Positions 19,008 through 27,905 of a DNA stretch of 64,000 bases are shown here, piece by piece. The stretch lies in NCBI GenBank assembly GCA_017517845.1, contig JAFWXW010000001.1, positions 1 to 64,000 on the forward strand, in the 5' to 3' direction. How positions within the stretch are numbered: position 1 is the stretch's first letter; each line of letters starts with the position of its first letter. Made by a program: the position numbers and the translations under genes. The stretch comes from Paludibacteraceae bacterium (GTDB lineage Bacteria; Bacteroidota; Bacteroidia; Bacteroidales; Paludibacteraceae). The notes beneath the pieces are model-generated. The model was not told where the DNA came from and did no database searches. It saw only the letters and a list, made by a program, of their open reading frames with translations.

Positions 19008-19038
19008 CAAAGGTAATAATTTTATTGATATAAACAAA
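19008..19038 (-). promoter_or_regulatory. Promoter of rpmE (-33 TTTG, -7 TACCTTTG)
   Basis: Minus strand: -7 box at 19008-19015 and TTTG at 19035-19038, separated by 19 bases. The best two-part match among the minus-strand promoters. Confidence 0.75.
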
Positions 19039-19227
19039 ACTTTGAATAAAAAACTTTTAAAGGTAAGGAATTTTGCGATTAAGTGAGAGGAGAATAAATT
19101 TATTTATTATCCCGAACGAGAGACACGTACTGATGACCGAAGGGAATAAAATCACGAGCGAAGCGAGTAATTAGGAGTTTTTGCATTTTTTTGCGATTTA
19201 TATTGCTCTTTTTATCTCTTTTTTCTC
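19039..19227. other. Intergenic stretch without a gene
   Basis: Between the divergent rpmE and esterase promoters. It holds CCCGAACGAGAG...GAAGGG and ACGAGCGAAGCGAGT, GC-richer islands in AT-rich DNA, and one GGAGTT of the heptamer type. No coding potential seen. Confidence 0.4.
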
Positions 19228-19235
19228 TAAATTTG
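19228..19235 (+). promoter_or_regulatory. Promoter -7 box (TAAATTTG) of esterase gene
   Basis: 23 bases before the ATG at 19259. Confidence 0.6.
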
Positions 19236-19258
19236 TTCTTCAAATAAGTTATTAAACA

Positions 19259-20224
19259 ATGAAAAGAATTATTTTAACAGCAATATCAGCAATGTTGATG
19301 GTGTCAGCATTTGCAGTAACCAAAAGCACATACACATTTGCAGAAAAAGATGGGCAAGAGTTGAAACTAGACTTATACATGCCAGATGATACTCTTTCTG
19401 AGCATCCTTGTTATATTTTTGCTTTTGGAGGTGGATTTAAGCATGGTAAGAGAGATGAACCTTCTTACCAGAAGTTTCTTACAGAAATTGCAGAAAATGG
19501 TATCGTAACCATTAGCATAGATTATAGATTGGGTCTAGCTGGAGTTACAGAAAGTAATTTGATAAAATTAGCCAAAATTCTAGAAACTTCTGTTACAATG
19601 GCAGTGGAAGATATGGCTTCTGCTGTGAAATTTACATTGGATAATGCAAAAGAATTTAAGGTTAATCCAAAACAGATTATAATATCAGGTTCTAGTGCAG
19701 GGGCAATTACAGCATTAAAAACACAGTTTGAACAGTGTAATTCTGGAGAAATGGTTTCTGTTTTGCCAAAGGACTTTGAATTTGCGGGATTGGTTTCTTT
19801 TTCTGGTTCGTTGGTTTCATTTGGAGAAAAACTTCAATACAAAAATGCTCCAGCTCCAGTGCTATTTATGCATGGAACCAAAGACGAACTAGTTACCTAT
19901 AATAAAATGGTGGTATTTAAACGTGGAATGTATGGTCCTAATTATTTAATAAAAAATCTTTGGGAAAAGAATAATTGGCCATATATGGCAATAAGATTTG
20001 AAAACTTTGGTCACGAAGTGGCAATGATAGGATTCAAAGAATATGTTCCTGTTGTATTGGAATTTATAGATAAATTTGTAATTAATCCTACCAAAATATA
20101 TTCTGCAGATATGACCATAGCAGAAGAAGGAGTTGAATCTCCTTTGTTAGATATTGACACCGATAAATTATATGGAAATACCAAATTTAATGTTACTTCA
20201 GAAGTGTTGGAAAGAATAAGATGA
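19259..20224 (+). CDS. Exported alpha/beta-hydrolase (esterase/lipase type)
   Basis: 321 residues with a signal peptide (about 1-19, ending FAVTKS), so periplasmic or surface. An alpha/beta-hydrolase of the carboxylesterase (BD-FAE/COG0657-like) kind: oxyanion-hole region YIFAFGGGFKHGKRDEPSY, nucleophile elbow SGSSAGA, acid FMHGTKDELV, and His in NFGHEVAMIG. The catalytic triad is complete, so it should be active on ester substrates, but which esters is unknown. Its stop overlaps the next gene by ATGA, implying joint expression with a carboxypeptidase-regulatory-like domain protein. Confidence 0.8.
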   Translation: MKRIILTAISAMLMVSAFAVTKSTYTFAEKDGQELKLDLYMPDDTLSEHPCYIFAFGGGFKHGKRDEPSYQKFLTEIAENGIVTISIDYRLGLAGVTESNLIKLAKILETSVTMAVEDMASAVKFTLDNAKEFKVNPKQIIISGSSAGAITALKTQFEQCNSGEMVSVLPKDFEFAGLVSFSGSLVSFGEKLQYKNAPAPVLFMHGTKDELVTYNKMVVFKRGMYGPNYLIKNLWEKNNWPYMAIRFENFGHEVAMIGFKEYVPVVLEFIDKFVINPTKIYSADMTIAEEGVESPLLDIDTDKLYGNTKFNVTSEVLERIR

Positions 20225-21444
20225 GACGATTAATATTATTAAATATTTTCATTTTTGCCCTCCTCCCAATTTGGGCAGATACTCTTGTAGGCAGAGTTAC
20301 AGACGGGCATGAACCCATGTCGTACGTAACGGTATATGTAAAAGACTCTCCAGAAGTAGGTACTATTAGTGATATGGAAGGGTTGTTTACACTCCCAGAT
20401 TTAAAGAGAAATACCACAATAGTTTTATCTTTTATAGGGTATAAAACTATGGAACTGAAGTTCAATAAAATACCCAAAGATACACTAGATATTACCATGG
20501 TAGAGCAACCCATTTTGCTTACAGAAACTCTCATTCCTTCTAAGGAGAAGAAATTAAGTAAACGTAAGCAGATGAAGCAAATATTGGCAGATGTTAGGAA
20601 TCAGATGTTAAAAGATTTTCCCACAGAAACTAGAAAATACAAAGTAGTTTCAGATTACGATATCTATGAAAATGAAAAAGTAATAGCCATGGAAGAAATA
20701 GTGGGGCAGATAGCAGAAATTCCAAATATTGGAAGAAAAGAAACAGATTCCATACAGCTTGTAATAGATGTTTGTAAGCGTTATAGGAATAAATCTGTAC
20801 AGATGAGGTTGGATTCTCTAGATGGTAAACTAAAAAAAGAAAAGAATGTTGATTTAGTACATTTGACAGATTCTAGCAAGTTGATTCACAGGGTATTATG
20901 GGGCTCTGATATTAAATGGTTATTCCTAGAATTGGACGGAAAAATCTCCAAATGGAGCATGGAAGAACAGGACTCTACATTTTTATTGACCTATCGTGAG
21001 AAGAAAAATTATTTTGGAGTGGTTAAGTATGAATTGGTATTAAATTATATTTTGGATATCTATTCATACAGGGTGAAAAAATTATCTCAATCATTGGTGG
21101 TAAATGCCAATATCCCTTTTGGTTATAAGTTGAACGAAGACCAATTATCTATTTTGAATGTATTGAATTTTTCGGGTCAAGAAATGACAAAATATAGAGC
21201 AAAATACATCAATGCTGATATAAAAAGAAATATAATTTATAGAGAAGAATATGACCAGGTGATACCATCAGAAAAAAATGTTATCACCAAGGTGGAAATG
21301 TCTGAAAGAAAACACAAAAAACCGCTTTATGTTCATCAGACAGGATCGATAAAAGTGGTTTCTGCACAGACTTCGGAGGTAAAACCCTTTACAGAGGCAG
21401 AAGTTAATAAGTCGTTTCCAGTGATTGAGAAATACTTAGAATAG
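20221..21444 (+). CDS. Exported protein with carboxypeptidase regulatory-like domain
   Basis: 407 residues. Signal peptide 1-19 (LILLNIFIFALLPIWAD), then a CarboxypepD_reg-like beta-sandwich: LVGRVTDGHEPMSYVTVYVKD, GTISDMEGLFTLPDL, IVLSFIGYKTMEL. This module normally starts TonB-dependent receptors, but here there is no plug or barrel of full length. The remaining 300 residues (from about EKKLSKRKQMKQILADVRN) look like the large uncharacterised Bacteroidota family with the same N-terminal module. Coupled to the esterase by ATGA. Function unknown. Confidence 0.7.
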   Translation: MRRLILLNIFIFALLPIWADTLVGRVTDGHEPMSYVTVYVKDSPEVGTISDMEGLFTLPDLKRNTTIVLSFIGYKTMELKFNKIPKDTLDITMVEQPILLTETLIPSKEKKLSKRKQMKQILADVRNQMLKDFPTETRKYKVVSDYDIYENEKVIAMEEIVGQIAEIPNIGRKETDSIQLVIDVCKRYRNKSVQMRLDSLDGKLKKEKNVDLVHLTDSSKLIHRVLWGSDIKWLFLELDGKISKWSMEEQDSTFLLTYREKKNYFGVVKYELVLNYILDIYSYRVKKLSQSLVVNANIPFGYKLNEDQLSILNVLNFSGQEMTKYRAKYINADIKRNIIYREEYDQVIPSEKNVITKVEMSERKHKKPLYVHQTGSIKVVSAQTSEVKPFTEAEVNKSFPVIEKYLE

Positions 21445-21492
21445 TTAGGAGTTAGGGGTTAGAAGTTAGGAGTTGAGAGTTAGGAGTTGGGA
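21443..21492. repeat. Degenerate GTTAGGA heptamer tract
   Basis: About six to seven imperfect units (GTTAGGA, GTTAGGG, GTTAGAA, GTTGAGA, GTTGGGA) directly after the stop at 21444. Confidence 0.8.
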
Positions 21493-21528
21493 GATAAATT
21501 TAATTATTCAATAAAATTCCCATATATT

Positions 21529-21556
21529 TAGGTGTTTTTCTAAAGAAAAATGCCTA
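21529..21556. promoter_or_regulatory. Inverted repeat overlapping mutA promoter
   Basis: TAGGTGTTTTTCT and AGAAAAATGCCTA pair with two wobble positions and run into the -7 box TAAATTTG (21555-21562). It could terminate the upstream operon or be an operator for mutAB. Confidence 0.4.
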
Positions 21557-21562
21557 AATTTG
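21555..21562 (+). promoter_or_regulatory. Promoter -7 box (TAAATTTG) of mutAB
   Basis: 35 bases before the mutA ATG. Confidence 0.6.
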
Positions 21563-21597
21563 CGTGATTATATAAACACACACATAAAAAATATAGT

Positions 21598-23454
21598 ATG
21601 ACAAACAAAAAAATTAACTTTTTGACAGACTTTCCTGCTATCTCTACACAGGAATGGATGGACAAAATTACGGCAGACCTTAAAGGAGCCGACTTTTCTA
21701 AAAAGTTGGTTTGGAGAACTCCAGAAGGTTTTAATGTAAATCCTTTCTATCGTGCAGAAGACTTGGAAGGCTTACTTACTACTAAATCAGCTCCAGGCGA
21801 ATTCCCTTATGTTCGCAGTACTAAAACAGACAACAACTGGAAAATACGTCAGAATATCGACGCTAAATGTGCTAAATCGGCTAATGAAAAGGCTCTAGAT
21901 ATTCTAGGTAAAGGTATTAACTCTTTAGGAATTAAAGTTAATAAAGCAGAATTAAGTGAAGAATATATTGCTACTCTTTTGAATGGCATAGATGCTACCA
22001 AAGTAGAATTAAACTTCAAAGTATGTGTAAAAGAAGCTGCTAAATTGGCATCTTTATTAAAAGGATATTTTACTTCTAAAAATATAGACCTTTCTCAAGT
22101 ATATGGTTCTATTTGTTGTGACCCAATCAACAGAATGCTTCTTAAAGGTAAAAAACTTTCTTCAGAAGAAATTACTAATATTTTAATTAATCTTCTTCAA
22201 GAATCAGAAGCGTTAGTAAACTTCCCAGTAATAGGTGTAAATGCTGTTAGCCTAAGCAATGCAGGTGTTTATTGTTCACAAGAATTAGGTTATGCATTAG
22301 CATGGGGTAACCAATATCTAGAACTTCTTACAGAAGCAGGTGTTGATCCAATGGTTGCAAAATCTATCAAATTTGCATTCGGTGTTGGTGGCAACTACTT
22401 TATGGAAATCGCAAAATTCCGTGCTGCTCGTTTATTATGGGCAAAAATAGTAGAAGCATACGAACCATCTTGCCTATGTGCTGCAAAAATGAAAGTTCAT
22501 GCAGAAACATCTACATATAACAAAACTATCTATGATGCACACGTAAACTTATTACGTACTCAAACAGAAGCTATGAGTGCTGCATTAGGTGGTGTAGATT
22601 CATTAACTGTTCTTCCTTTTGATGTTACATATAAAACATCTGATGAATTCTCTGAACGTATAGCTCGTAACCAACAATTATTATTGAAAGAAGAATCAAA
22701 CTTTGATAAAGTTATTGACCCTGCAGCAGGTTCTTATTATATAGAAAACCTAACAGCTATGATAGCTGAACAAGCATGGAAAATCTTCTTAGATATTCAA
22801 AATAATGGTGGTTTCTTAGCATCAATAGAAAATGGTTCTATCTTTGCTCAAGTAAAAGAAACCGCAGATAAACGTAAAAAAGATGTTGCTTCTCGCAAAG
22901 AAATTTTATTAGGAACCAACCAATTCCCTAACTTCAACGAATTAGCAGCTGAAAAAATAGTAAATAAAGAATGTGCATGTAAATGTGGTTGTTCAGTAGA
23001 AGTTTCAGATGAAAAACTTCCAACAGAACGTGCAGCTGCAGAATTTGAAGCTTTACGTTTGGCAACAGAGGCATCTGCAAAACGTCCTAAAGCATTTATG
23101 CTTACCATAGGAAACCTAGCAATGCGTCTTGCTCGTTCTCAATTCTCTTGTAACTTCTTTGCTTGTGCAGGATATGAAGTAATAGACAACCTAGGCTTCT
23201 CAACAGTAGAAGAAGGTGTAGCTGCTGCAAAAGCTGCAGGTGCAGATATTATAGTATTATGTTCAAGCGATGATGAATATGCCGAATTAGCTATTCCTGC
23301 TTACCAAGCAGTAGGTGGTGAACAAATCTTTGTAGTTGCAGGTGCTCCTGCTTGTATGGAAGATTTACAAAAAGCTGGTATCGAGAACTTTATCCACGTA
23401 CGTGTAAACGTGCTTGAAACTCTAAAAGGCTTTAATAAAAAATTAGGCATCTAA
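21598..23454 (+). CDS. mutA: Methylmalonyl-CoA mutase small subunit
   Basis: 618 residues. The non-catalytic partner of MutB in the B12 enzyme that interconverts succinyl-CoA and (R)-methylmalonyl-CoA. It has the barrel (LVWRTPEGFNVNPFYRAEDL; FGVGGNYFMEIAKFRAARLLWAKIVEAY) and the C-terminal B12-fold, but lacks the DxHxxG cobalamin motif, as expected for this subunit. An unusual feature is a Cys-rich linker, C459/C461/C463/C465 (ECACKCGCS), between the two domains. mutB follows after 18 bases behind a strong ribosome-binding site. Confidence 0.95.
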   Translation: MTNKKINFLTDFPAISTQEWMDKITADLKGADFSKKLVWRTPEGFNVNPFYRAEDLEGLLTTKSAPGEFPYVRSTKTDNNWKIRQNIDAKCAKSANEKALDILGKGINSLGIKVNKAELSEEYIATLLNGIDATKVELNFKVCVKEAAKLASLLKGYFTSKNIDLSQVYGSICCDPINRMLLKGKKLSSEEITNILINLLQESEALVNFPVIGVNAVSLSNAGVYCSQELGYALAWGNQYLELLTEAGVDPMVAKSIKFAFGVGGNYFMEIAKFRAARLLWAKIVEAYEPSCLCAAKMKVHAETSTYNKTIYDAHVNLLRTQTEAMSAALGGVDSLTVLPFDVTYKTSDEFSERIARNQQLLLKEESNFDKVIDPAAGSYYIENLTAMIAEQAWKIFLDIQNNGGFLASIENGSIFAQVKETADKRKKDVASRKEILLGTNQFPNFNELAAEKIVNKECACKCGCSVEVSDEKLPTERAAAEFEALRLATEASAKRPKAFMLTIGNLAMRLARSQFSCNFFACAGYEVIDNLGFSTVEEGVAAAKAAGADIIVLCSSDDEYAELAIPAYQAVGGEQIFVVAGAPACMEDLQKAGIENFIHVRVNVLETLKGFNKKLGI

Positions 23455-23456
23455 TT

Positions 23457-23475
23457 CAGGAGGAAATAAAATATG
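23457..23475 (+). promoter_or_regulatory. Strong Shine-Dalgarno site of mutB
   Basis: AGGAGGAA ahead of ATAAAATATG. Most genes in this window lack such a purine box, so this one stands out and may balance MutA and MutB synthesis. Confidence 0.7.
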
Positions 23476-25599
23476 AAACCAAATTTTAATAATATAGATA
23501 TTAAGTCTGTTCAAGCTAGTGCTTTTTCAGGCAATAATGAAACCAACTGGGTTACTGCAGAGCAAATCCCTGTTAAACCAGTTTATACAGCAGAAGATAC
23601 AGAAAACTTAGATTTCTTAAACTATGCTTCTGGTCTTCCACCATTCTTACGTGGTCCATATAGTGCAATGTACCCAATGCGTCCTTGGACTATTCGTCAA
23701 TATGCAGGTTTCTCTACAGCAGAAGAATCTAATGCATTTTATCGTCGTAACCTAGCTTCTGGTCAAAAAGGTCTTTCTGTAGCATTCGACCTTGCTACAC
23801 ACCGTGGCTATGACGCAGACCACGAACGTGTAGTAGGTGACGTTGGTAAAGCAGGTGTTTCTATCTGTTCTGTAGAAGATATGAAAGTTTTATTTGATGG
23901 TATTCCATTAAATAAAATGTCAGTTTCTATGACTATGAATGGTGCCGTTCTTCCAATCCTTGCATTCTATATCAACGCAGGTTTAGAACAAGGTGCAAAA
24001 CTAGAAGAAATGGCAGGTACTATCCAAAATGATATCTTAAAAGAATTTATGGTGCGTAATACATACATTTATCCTCCTAAATTCTCTATGAAGATTATTG
24101 CTGATATTTTTGAATATACCTCAAAAAATATGCCTAAATTCAACTCAATCTCTATCTCTGGTTACCACATGCAAGAAGCAGGTGCTACAGCAGATATTGA
24201 GTTGGCATACACACTAGCAGATGGTCTTGAATATCTACGTGCTGGTATCAATGCAGGTATGGATATCGACGCATTCGCTCCACGTTTATCTTTCTTCTGG
24301 GCTATTGGTACAAACCACTTTATGGAAATAGCTAAGATGCGTGCAGCTCGTATGCTTTGGGCTAAGATTGTAAAACAATTCAATTCTAAAAACCCTAAAT
24401 CTCTTGCTCTACGTACACACAGCCAAACATCTGGTTGGTCACTTACAGAACAAGACCCATTCAACAACGTTGGTCGTACTTGTATCGAAGCTATGGGTGC
24501 TGCTCTTGGTCACACTCAATCACTTCACACCAATGCGTTGGACGAAGCTATTGCACTTCCAACAGACTTCTCTGCTCGTATTGCTCGTAACACACAAATC
24601 TATATTCAAGAAGAAACAAAGATTTGTAAAGAAATAGACCCATGGGCAGGTTCATATTATGTAGAATCTTTAACCAACGAACTAGTAGAAAAAGCTTGGG
24701 CTCATATCGAAGAAATCGAAAAACTTGGTGGTATGGCTGCAGCTATTGAAACAGGTATTCCAAAAATGCGTATTGAAGAAGCAGCTGCTCGTACTCAATC
24801 TCGCATCGACTCAGGTAAACAAACCATCGTTGGTGTAAACAAATATCGCCTAGACCACGAAGATCCAATCGATATTCTAGAAGTAGATAATACAGCTGTT
24901 CGTAAACAACAAATAGAACGTCTAGAACAGCTTCGTGCAAACCGCGACAACGAAGCAGTTAAAAAAGCACTAGAAGCTATCACAGAATGCGTTAAAACTG
25001 GTAAAGGTAACTTACTAGAGTTGGCAGTAGAAGCAGCTCGCGTACGTGCATCTCTAGGTGAAATCTCTGATGCTTGTGAAGCAGTAGTAGGACGTTATAA
25101 AGCAACAATTAGAACCATTTCAGGCGTGTATAGTTCAGAAATTAAAAACAACGAAGAGTTCAAAGAAGCTAGCGAAAAATGCGCAGCCTTTGCTAAAAAA
25201 GAAGGTCGTCAACCTCGTATCATGATTGCAAAAATGGGTCAAGACGGACACGACCGTGGTGCAAAAGTAGTAGCTACAGGTTATGCAGACTGTGGTTTTG
25301 ACGTGGATATGGGACCATTGTTCCAAACTCCAGCAGAAGCTGCAAAACAAGCTGTAGAAAACGACGTTCACGTATTAGGTGTATCTTCACTTGCTGCAGG
25401 TCACAAAACTCTAGTTCCTCAAGTAATAGAAGAACTTAAGAAGCTTGGCCGTGAAGACATCGTAGTTATTGCAGGTGGTGTAATCCCAGCACAAGACTAT
25501 GATTTCTTATACAAAGCAGGTGTGGCAGCTATATTTGGCCCAGGTTCTTCTGTGGCTAAGTCTGCATCACAAATCCTAGATATTCTAATGGCAGAATAA
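23473..25599 (+). CDS. mutB: Methylmalonyl-CoA mutase large (catalytic) subunit
   Basis: 708 residues, full length. Barrel with the substrate region [34 protein letters not shown] and [21 protein letters not shown]-terminal cobalamin domain with the lower-ligand motif DGHDRGAKV (DxHxxG) and [17 protein letters not shown]. Central to succinate-propionate fermentation or propionate use. The N-terminal link ([33 protein letters not shown]) wraps the partner subunit in known structures. Structured element family A copy 3 starts just after the stop. Confidence 0.97.
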   Translation: MKPNFNNIDIKSVQASAFSGNNETNWVTAEQIPVKPVYTAEDTENLDFLNYASGLPPFLRGPYSAMYPMRPWTIRQYAGFSTAEESNAFYRRNLASGQKGLSVAFDLATHRGYDADHERVVGDVGKAGVSICSVEDMKVLFDGIPLNKMSVSMTMNGAVLPILAFYINAGLEQGAKLEEMAGTIQNDILKEFMVRNTYIYPPKFSMKIIADIFEYTSKNMPKFNSISISGYHMQEAGATADIELAYTLADGLEYLRAGINAGMDIDAFAPRLSFFWAIGTNHFMEIAKMRAARMLWAKIVKQFNSKNPKSLALRTHSQTSGWSLTEQDPFNNVGRTCIEAMGAALGHTQSLHTNALDEAIALPTDFSARIARNTQIYIQEETKICKEIDPWAGSYYVESLTNELVEKAWAHIEEIEKLGGMAAAIETGIPKMRIEEAAARTQSRIDSGKQTIVGVNKYRLDHEDPIDILEVDNTAVRKQQIERLEQLRANRDNEAVKKALEAITECVKTGKGNLLELAVEAARVRASLGEISDACEAVVGRYKATIRTISGVYSSEIKNNEEFKEASEKCAAFAKKEGRQPRIMIAKMGQDGHDRGAKVVATGYADCGFDVDMGPLFQTPAEAAKQAVENDVHVLGVSSLAAGHKTLVPQVIEELKKLGREDIVVIAGGVIPAQDYDFLYKAGVAAIFGPGSSVAKSASQILDILMAE

Positions 25600-25602
25600 A
25601 AA

Positions 25603-25726
25603 TTGAGCTATTTTAAAGGGTGCTTTTCTCGTTGCCCTCGTCTTCGAAATCCTCGAGTACTACTTGTACACTCCGGTTTCTCAGACTTCAGGACGCCTAA
25701 AAATCACCTCTTTAAAAGTAACTCAA
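25603..25726. repeat. Structured 3' element, family A, copy 3 (after mutB)
   Basis: Outer arms TTGAGCTATTTTAAAG and CTTTAAAAGTAACTCAA pair almost fully. The inner hairpin is AGTAC-TACTT-GTACA, then CTCCGGT. It differs in sequence from copies 1 and 2 in both stems while keeping the pairing. Confidence 0.75.
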
Positions 25727-25741
25727 TGAGAACTATAAAAC

Positions 25742-25779
25742 AAAAAAAAGGATTGACCATGCGGTCAATCCTTTTTTTT
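25742..25779. terminator. Terminator after mutAB
   Basis: Perfect 17-bp stem AAAAAAAAGGATTGACC/GGTCAATCCTTTTTTTT with ATGC loop. Confidence 0.9.
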
Positions 25780-25796
25780 TGTAATATTTTTGTAAC

Positions 25797-25831
25797 ACTA
25801 GGAAACTTTTTGGGTGAAAAAGTTTCCTAGT
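25797..25831. repeat. Perfect 15-bp inverted repeat upstream of efflux regulator
   Basis: ACTAGGAAACTTTTT-GGGTG-AAAAAGTTTCCTAGT, without the T run expected of a terminator. It lies about 90 bases before the promoter of the TetR-type gene. A second terminator-like hairpin or a protein-binding site. Confidence 0.6.
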
Positions 25832-25921
25832 ATTTAGTTGATAATCAGTTAAATATAAATCATTAACAAACTTTTAAATTTTATTTAACAGAAAAATTAA
25901 TGTTGAACAGCATAAAATATT

Positions 25922-25929
25922 TACTTTTG
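25922..25929 (+). promoter_or_regulatory. Promoter -7 box (TACTTTTG) of efflux operon
   Basis: 18 bases before the TetR-family ATG. Confidence 0.6.
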
Positions 25930-25947
25930 TATGCTTTTTGGTGAGAA

Positions 25948-26580
25948 ATGGATAATAATCTACGTAAATCTATATTAAAAACAGCCGAAGGACTTTTCAC
26001 TAAGTATGGAATAAAGTCTATAAAAGTAGATGATATATGTAATGAACTACATATATCCAAAAAGACTTTTTATACTGAGTTTGAAAATAAGGAAGCATTA
26101 ATAGAAATTGTCTATGATTCTATAATTGATAAAGCACCTCGTAGGTTTGATATGATGAATGAGATAGAGGTGTGTGAAAATGTAATAGACCTATGGCTAA
26201 AACGTCCATCTATGGCTGTGCGTGAACATCATAAAAAGTATGAAGTTTTTATGTATGATTTATTGAAGTATTATCCTAGTGTTCGTGAAATTCAAGCAAA
26301 AAAAGAGTACAACAAAGTTTCTTCTGTAATAAGAGCTCTGTTAAATAAAGGAATAACACAGGGATTGTTTAGAGAAGATATGGATATAGAACTGGTGGTG
26401 GAGTTTACAATGGGAATGAATAATCAAGCCATAGAGAGATTACTTCAACTTCCAAAAAGTGAACACGTAAATTATGTTCTTTTCCTTTTAGATTTGTGGC
26501 TTAGGGCATTTTGTAGTAAAAAAGGACTTGAATATTATTTAGAAAACTATACTAACGCAGTAAAGAAAACAAATATATAA
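25948..26580 (+). CDS. TetR/AcrR-family transcriptional regulator
   Basis: 210 residues. The N-terminal TetR helix-turn-helix is clear: RKSILKTAEGLFTKYGIKSIKVDDICNELHISKKTFYTEFENKEALIE. The helical ligand-binding half is unique, as usual. First gene of the operon with the TolC-like channel, adaptor, RND pump and small protein; the next ATG follows its stop by 6 bases. Probably represses its own operon when the inducer is absent. The inducer is unknown. Family secure, target inferred from position. Confidence 0.9.
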   Translation: MDNNLRKSILKTAEGLFTKYGIKSIKVDDICNELHISKKTFYTEFENKEALIEIVYDSIIDKAPRRFDMMNEIEVCENVIDLWLKRPSMAVREHHKKYEVFMYDLLKYYPSVREIQAKKEYNKVSSVIRALLNKGITQGLFREDMDIELVVEFTMGMNNQAIERLLQLPKSEHVNYVLFLLDLWLRAFCSKKGLEYYLENYTNAVKKTNI

Positions 26581-26586
26581 TAAAGT

Positions 26587-27885
26587 ATGAAAAAAAGTTT
26601 AATCATTAGTTTAATTGCCCTTTTTTCTTGGGTAACAGTTATGGCTCAAGAATCAGTACCTGCAGATAGCACTTTAATGCTGTCTTTGAATGAAGCTAAG
26701 CAGTATGCAGTGGAACATAATAGAACCGTACAGAATGCGGGACTAAGTGTGAAACAAGCAGAAGCTGCACGTTGGCAATCTATTGCAAGTATGTTACCAC
26801 AAGTTTCAGGTTCATTAGGTTATACAAATATGTGTGGTTATGAAATGAGCCTTGGCGGAATGCCTATTCCTATGAATCCAACAGGAGATTTAGGTATTCA
26901 GGCATCTATGACAATAGGAGGTCAACAAATAGTAGGCTCACTTATTTCTGATTTAGCTATAGAAATGCAAGATGTGGCTAAATCCAAAACTGTTCAAGCT
27001 ATAGAGGCTAATGTGACCAATGTTTATGTAAATATCCTTGCTACACAAGAAACTGTAGAGTTACTTCGTAAAAATATGGTAAACTTAGAAACTCTATACA
27101 AAATGACAGAAAATTCTGTAAAAGTAGGTGCAGCAGAGCAAATAGATGCAGACCAACTTTCTGTGCAAGTGGCATCTATGGAAAGTGCTATTAACACAAC
27201 AGATCGTTCTATAGAGGTTCTAAAAAGTACATTACAATTATTATTAGGTGTAGATGCAAAAACAGAAATCGTCTTAACAAATAAATTAGATGAAATTCTT
27301 AATGAAGAAGAAGCAATGAAATTATTGTCTTCTGAACTTGTATTGGAAGATAACTATGATTATGCATTATCTAAAAAACAAGCTGAACTTGCAAAAAAAC
27401 AAGTTACACTTAAAGCAATGGAATATGTTCCTTCTGTTACAGGTTTTTATCAATATAGTGCCAAAACATATTTTGGCGAGGCAGAAGGTATGAATATGAC
27501 TCCTCCAAACACTGTGGGTGTAACTTTAAATGTTCCTATCTGGTCTAGTGGTGTACGTGCTGCAGGTGTGACAGAAAAGAAATTGGCATATAAAGCAGCT
27601 CAAAATTCATTGGCAGACACAGAAGACCAATTAAGAGTATCAGATCGTCAATATCGTTATGATTTAGTTTCTGCTTATGATAATTATAAAATCCAAAAAC
27701 GTAATATTGAGGTTACTCAACGTGTATTTGATAATATGGCTAAGAAGTTTGAATATGGTTATGCATCTTCACTAGATGTGACCAATACAAGTACTAACTT
27801 AATTTCAGCACAACAGAATTATATTCAAGCACTTACTTCTATGGTAAATGCTCATATAAATCTTAAAAATTTGCTAAATAAATAA
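26587..27885 (+). CDS. TolC-family outer-membrane efflux channel
   Basis: 432 residues. Signal peptide 1-20 (SLIALFSWVTVMAQ). Two internally similar halves, each an outer-membrane efflux (OEP) repeat of long helices and short strands: SLNEAKQYAVEHNRTVQNAGLSVKQAEAARWQ in the first, ALSKKQAELAKKQVTLKAMEYVPSVTGFYQY in the second. Forms the trimeric exit duct for the RND pump. The sequence fits a complete gene within the tetR-tolC-mfp-rnd operon. Confidence 0.92.
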   Translation: MKKSLIISLIALFSWVTVMAQESVPADSTLMLSLNEAKQYAVEHNRTVQNAGLSVKQAEAARWQSIASMLPQVSGSLGYTNMCGYEMSLGGMPIPMNPTGDLGIQASMTIGGQQIVGSLISDLAIEMQDVAKSKTVQAIEANVTNVYVNILATQETVELLRKNMVNLETLYKMTENSVKVGAAEQIDADQLSVQVASMESAINTTDRSIEVLKSTLQLLLGVDAKTEIVLTNKLDEILNEEEAMKLLSSELVLEDNYDYALSKKQAELAKKQVTLKAMEYVPSVTGFYQYSAKTYFGEAEGMNMTPPNTVGVTLNVPIWSSGVRAAGVTEKKLAYKAAQNSLADTEDQLRVSDRQYRYDLVSAYDNYKIQKRNIEVTQRVFDNMAKKFEYGYASSLDVTNTSTNLISAQQNYIQALTSMVNAHINLKNLLNK

Positions 27886-27905
27886 TACAAATAAACAATA
27901 ATAAT

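Noticed and set aside
25603..25830. 75-residue ORF after mutB
   Set aside because: It lies over the structured repeat and the terminator; its sequence follows from the element, not from protein conservation.
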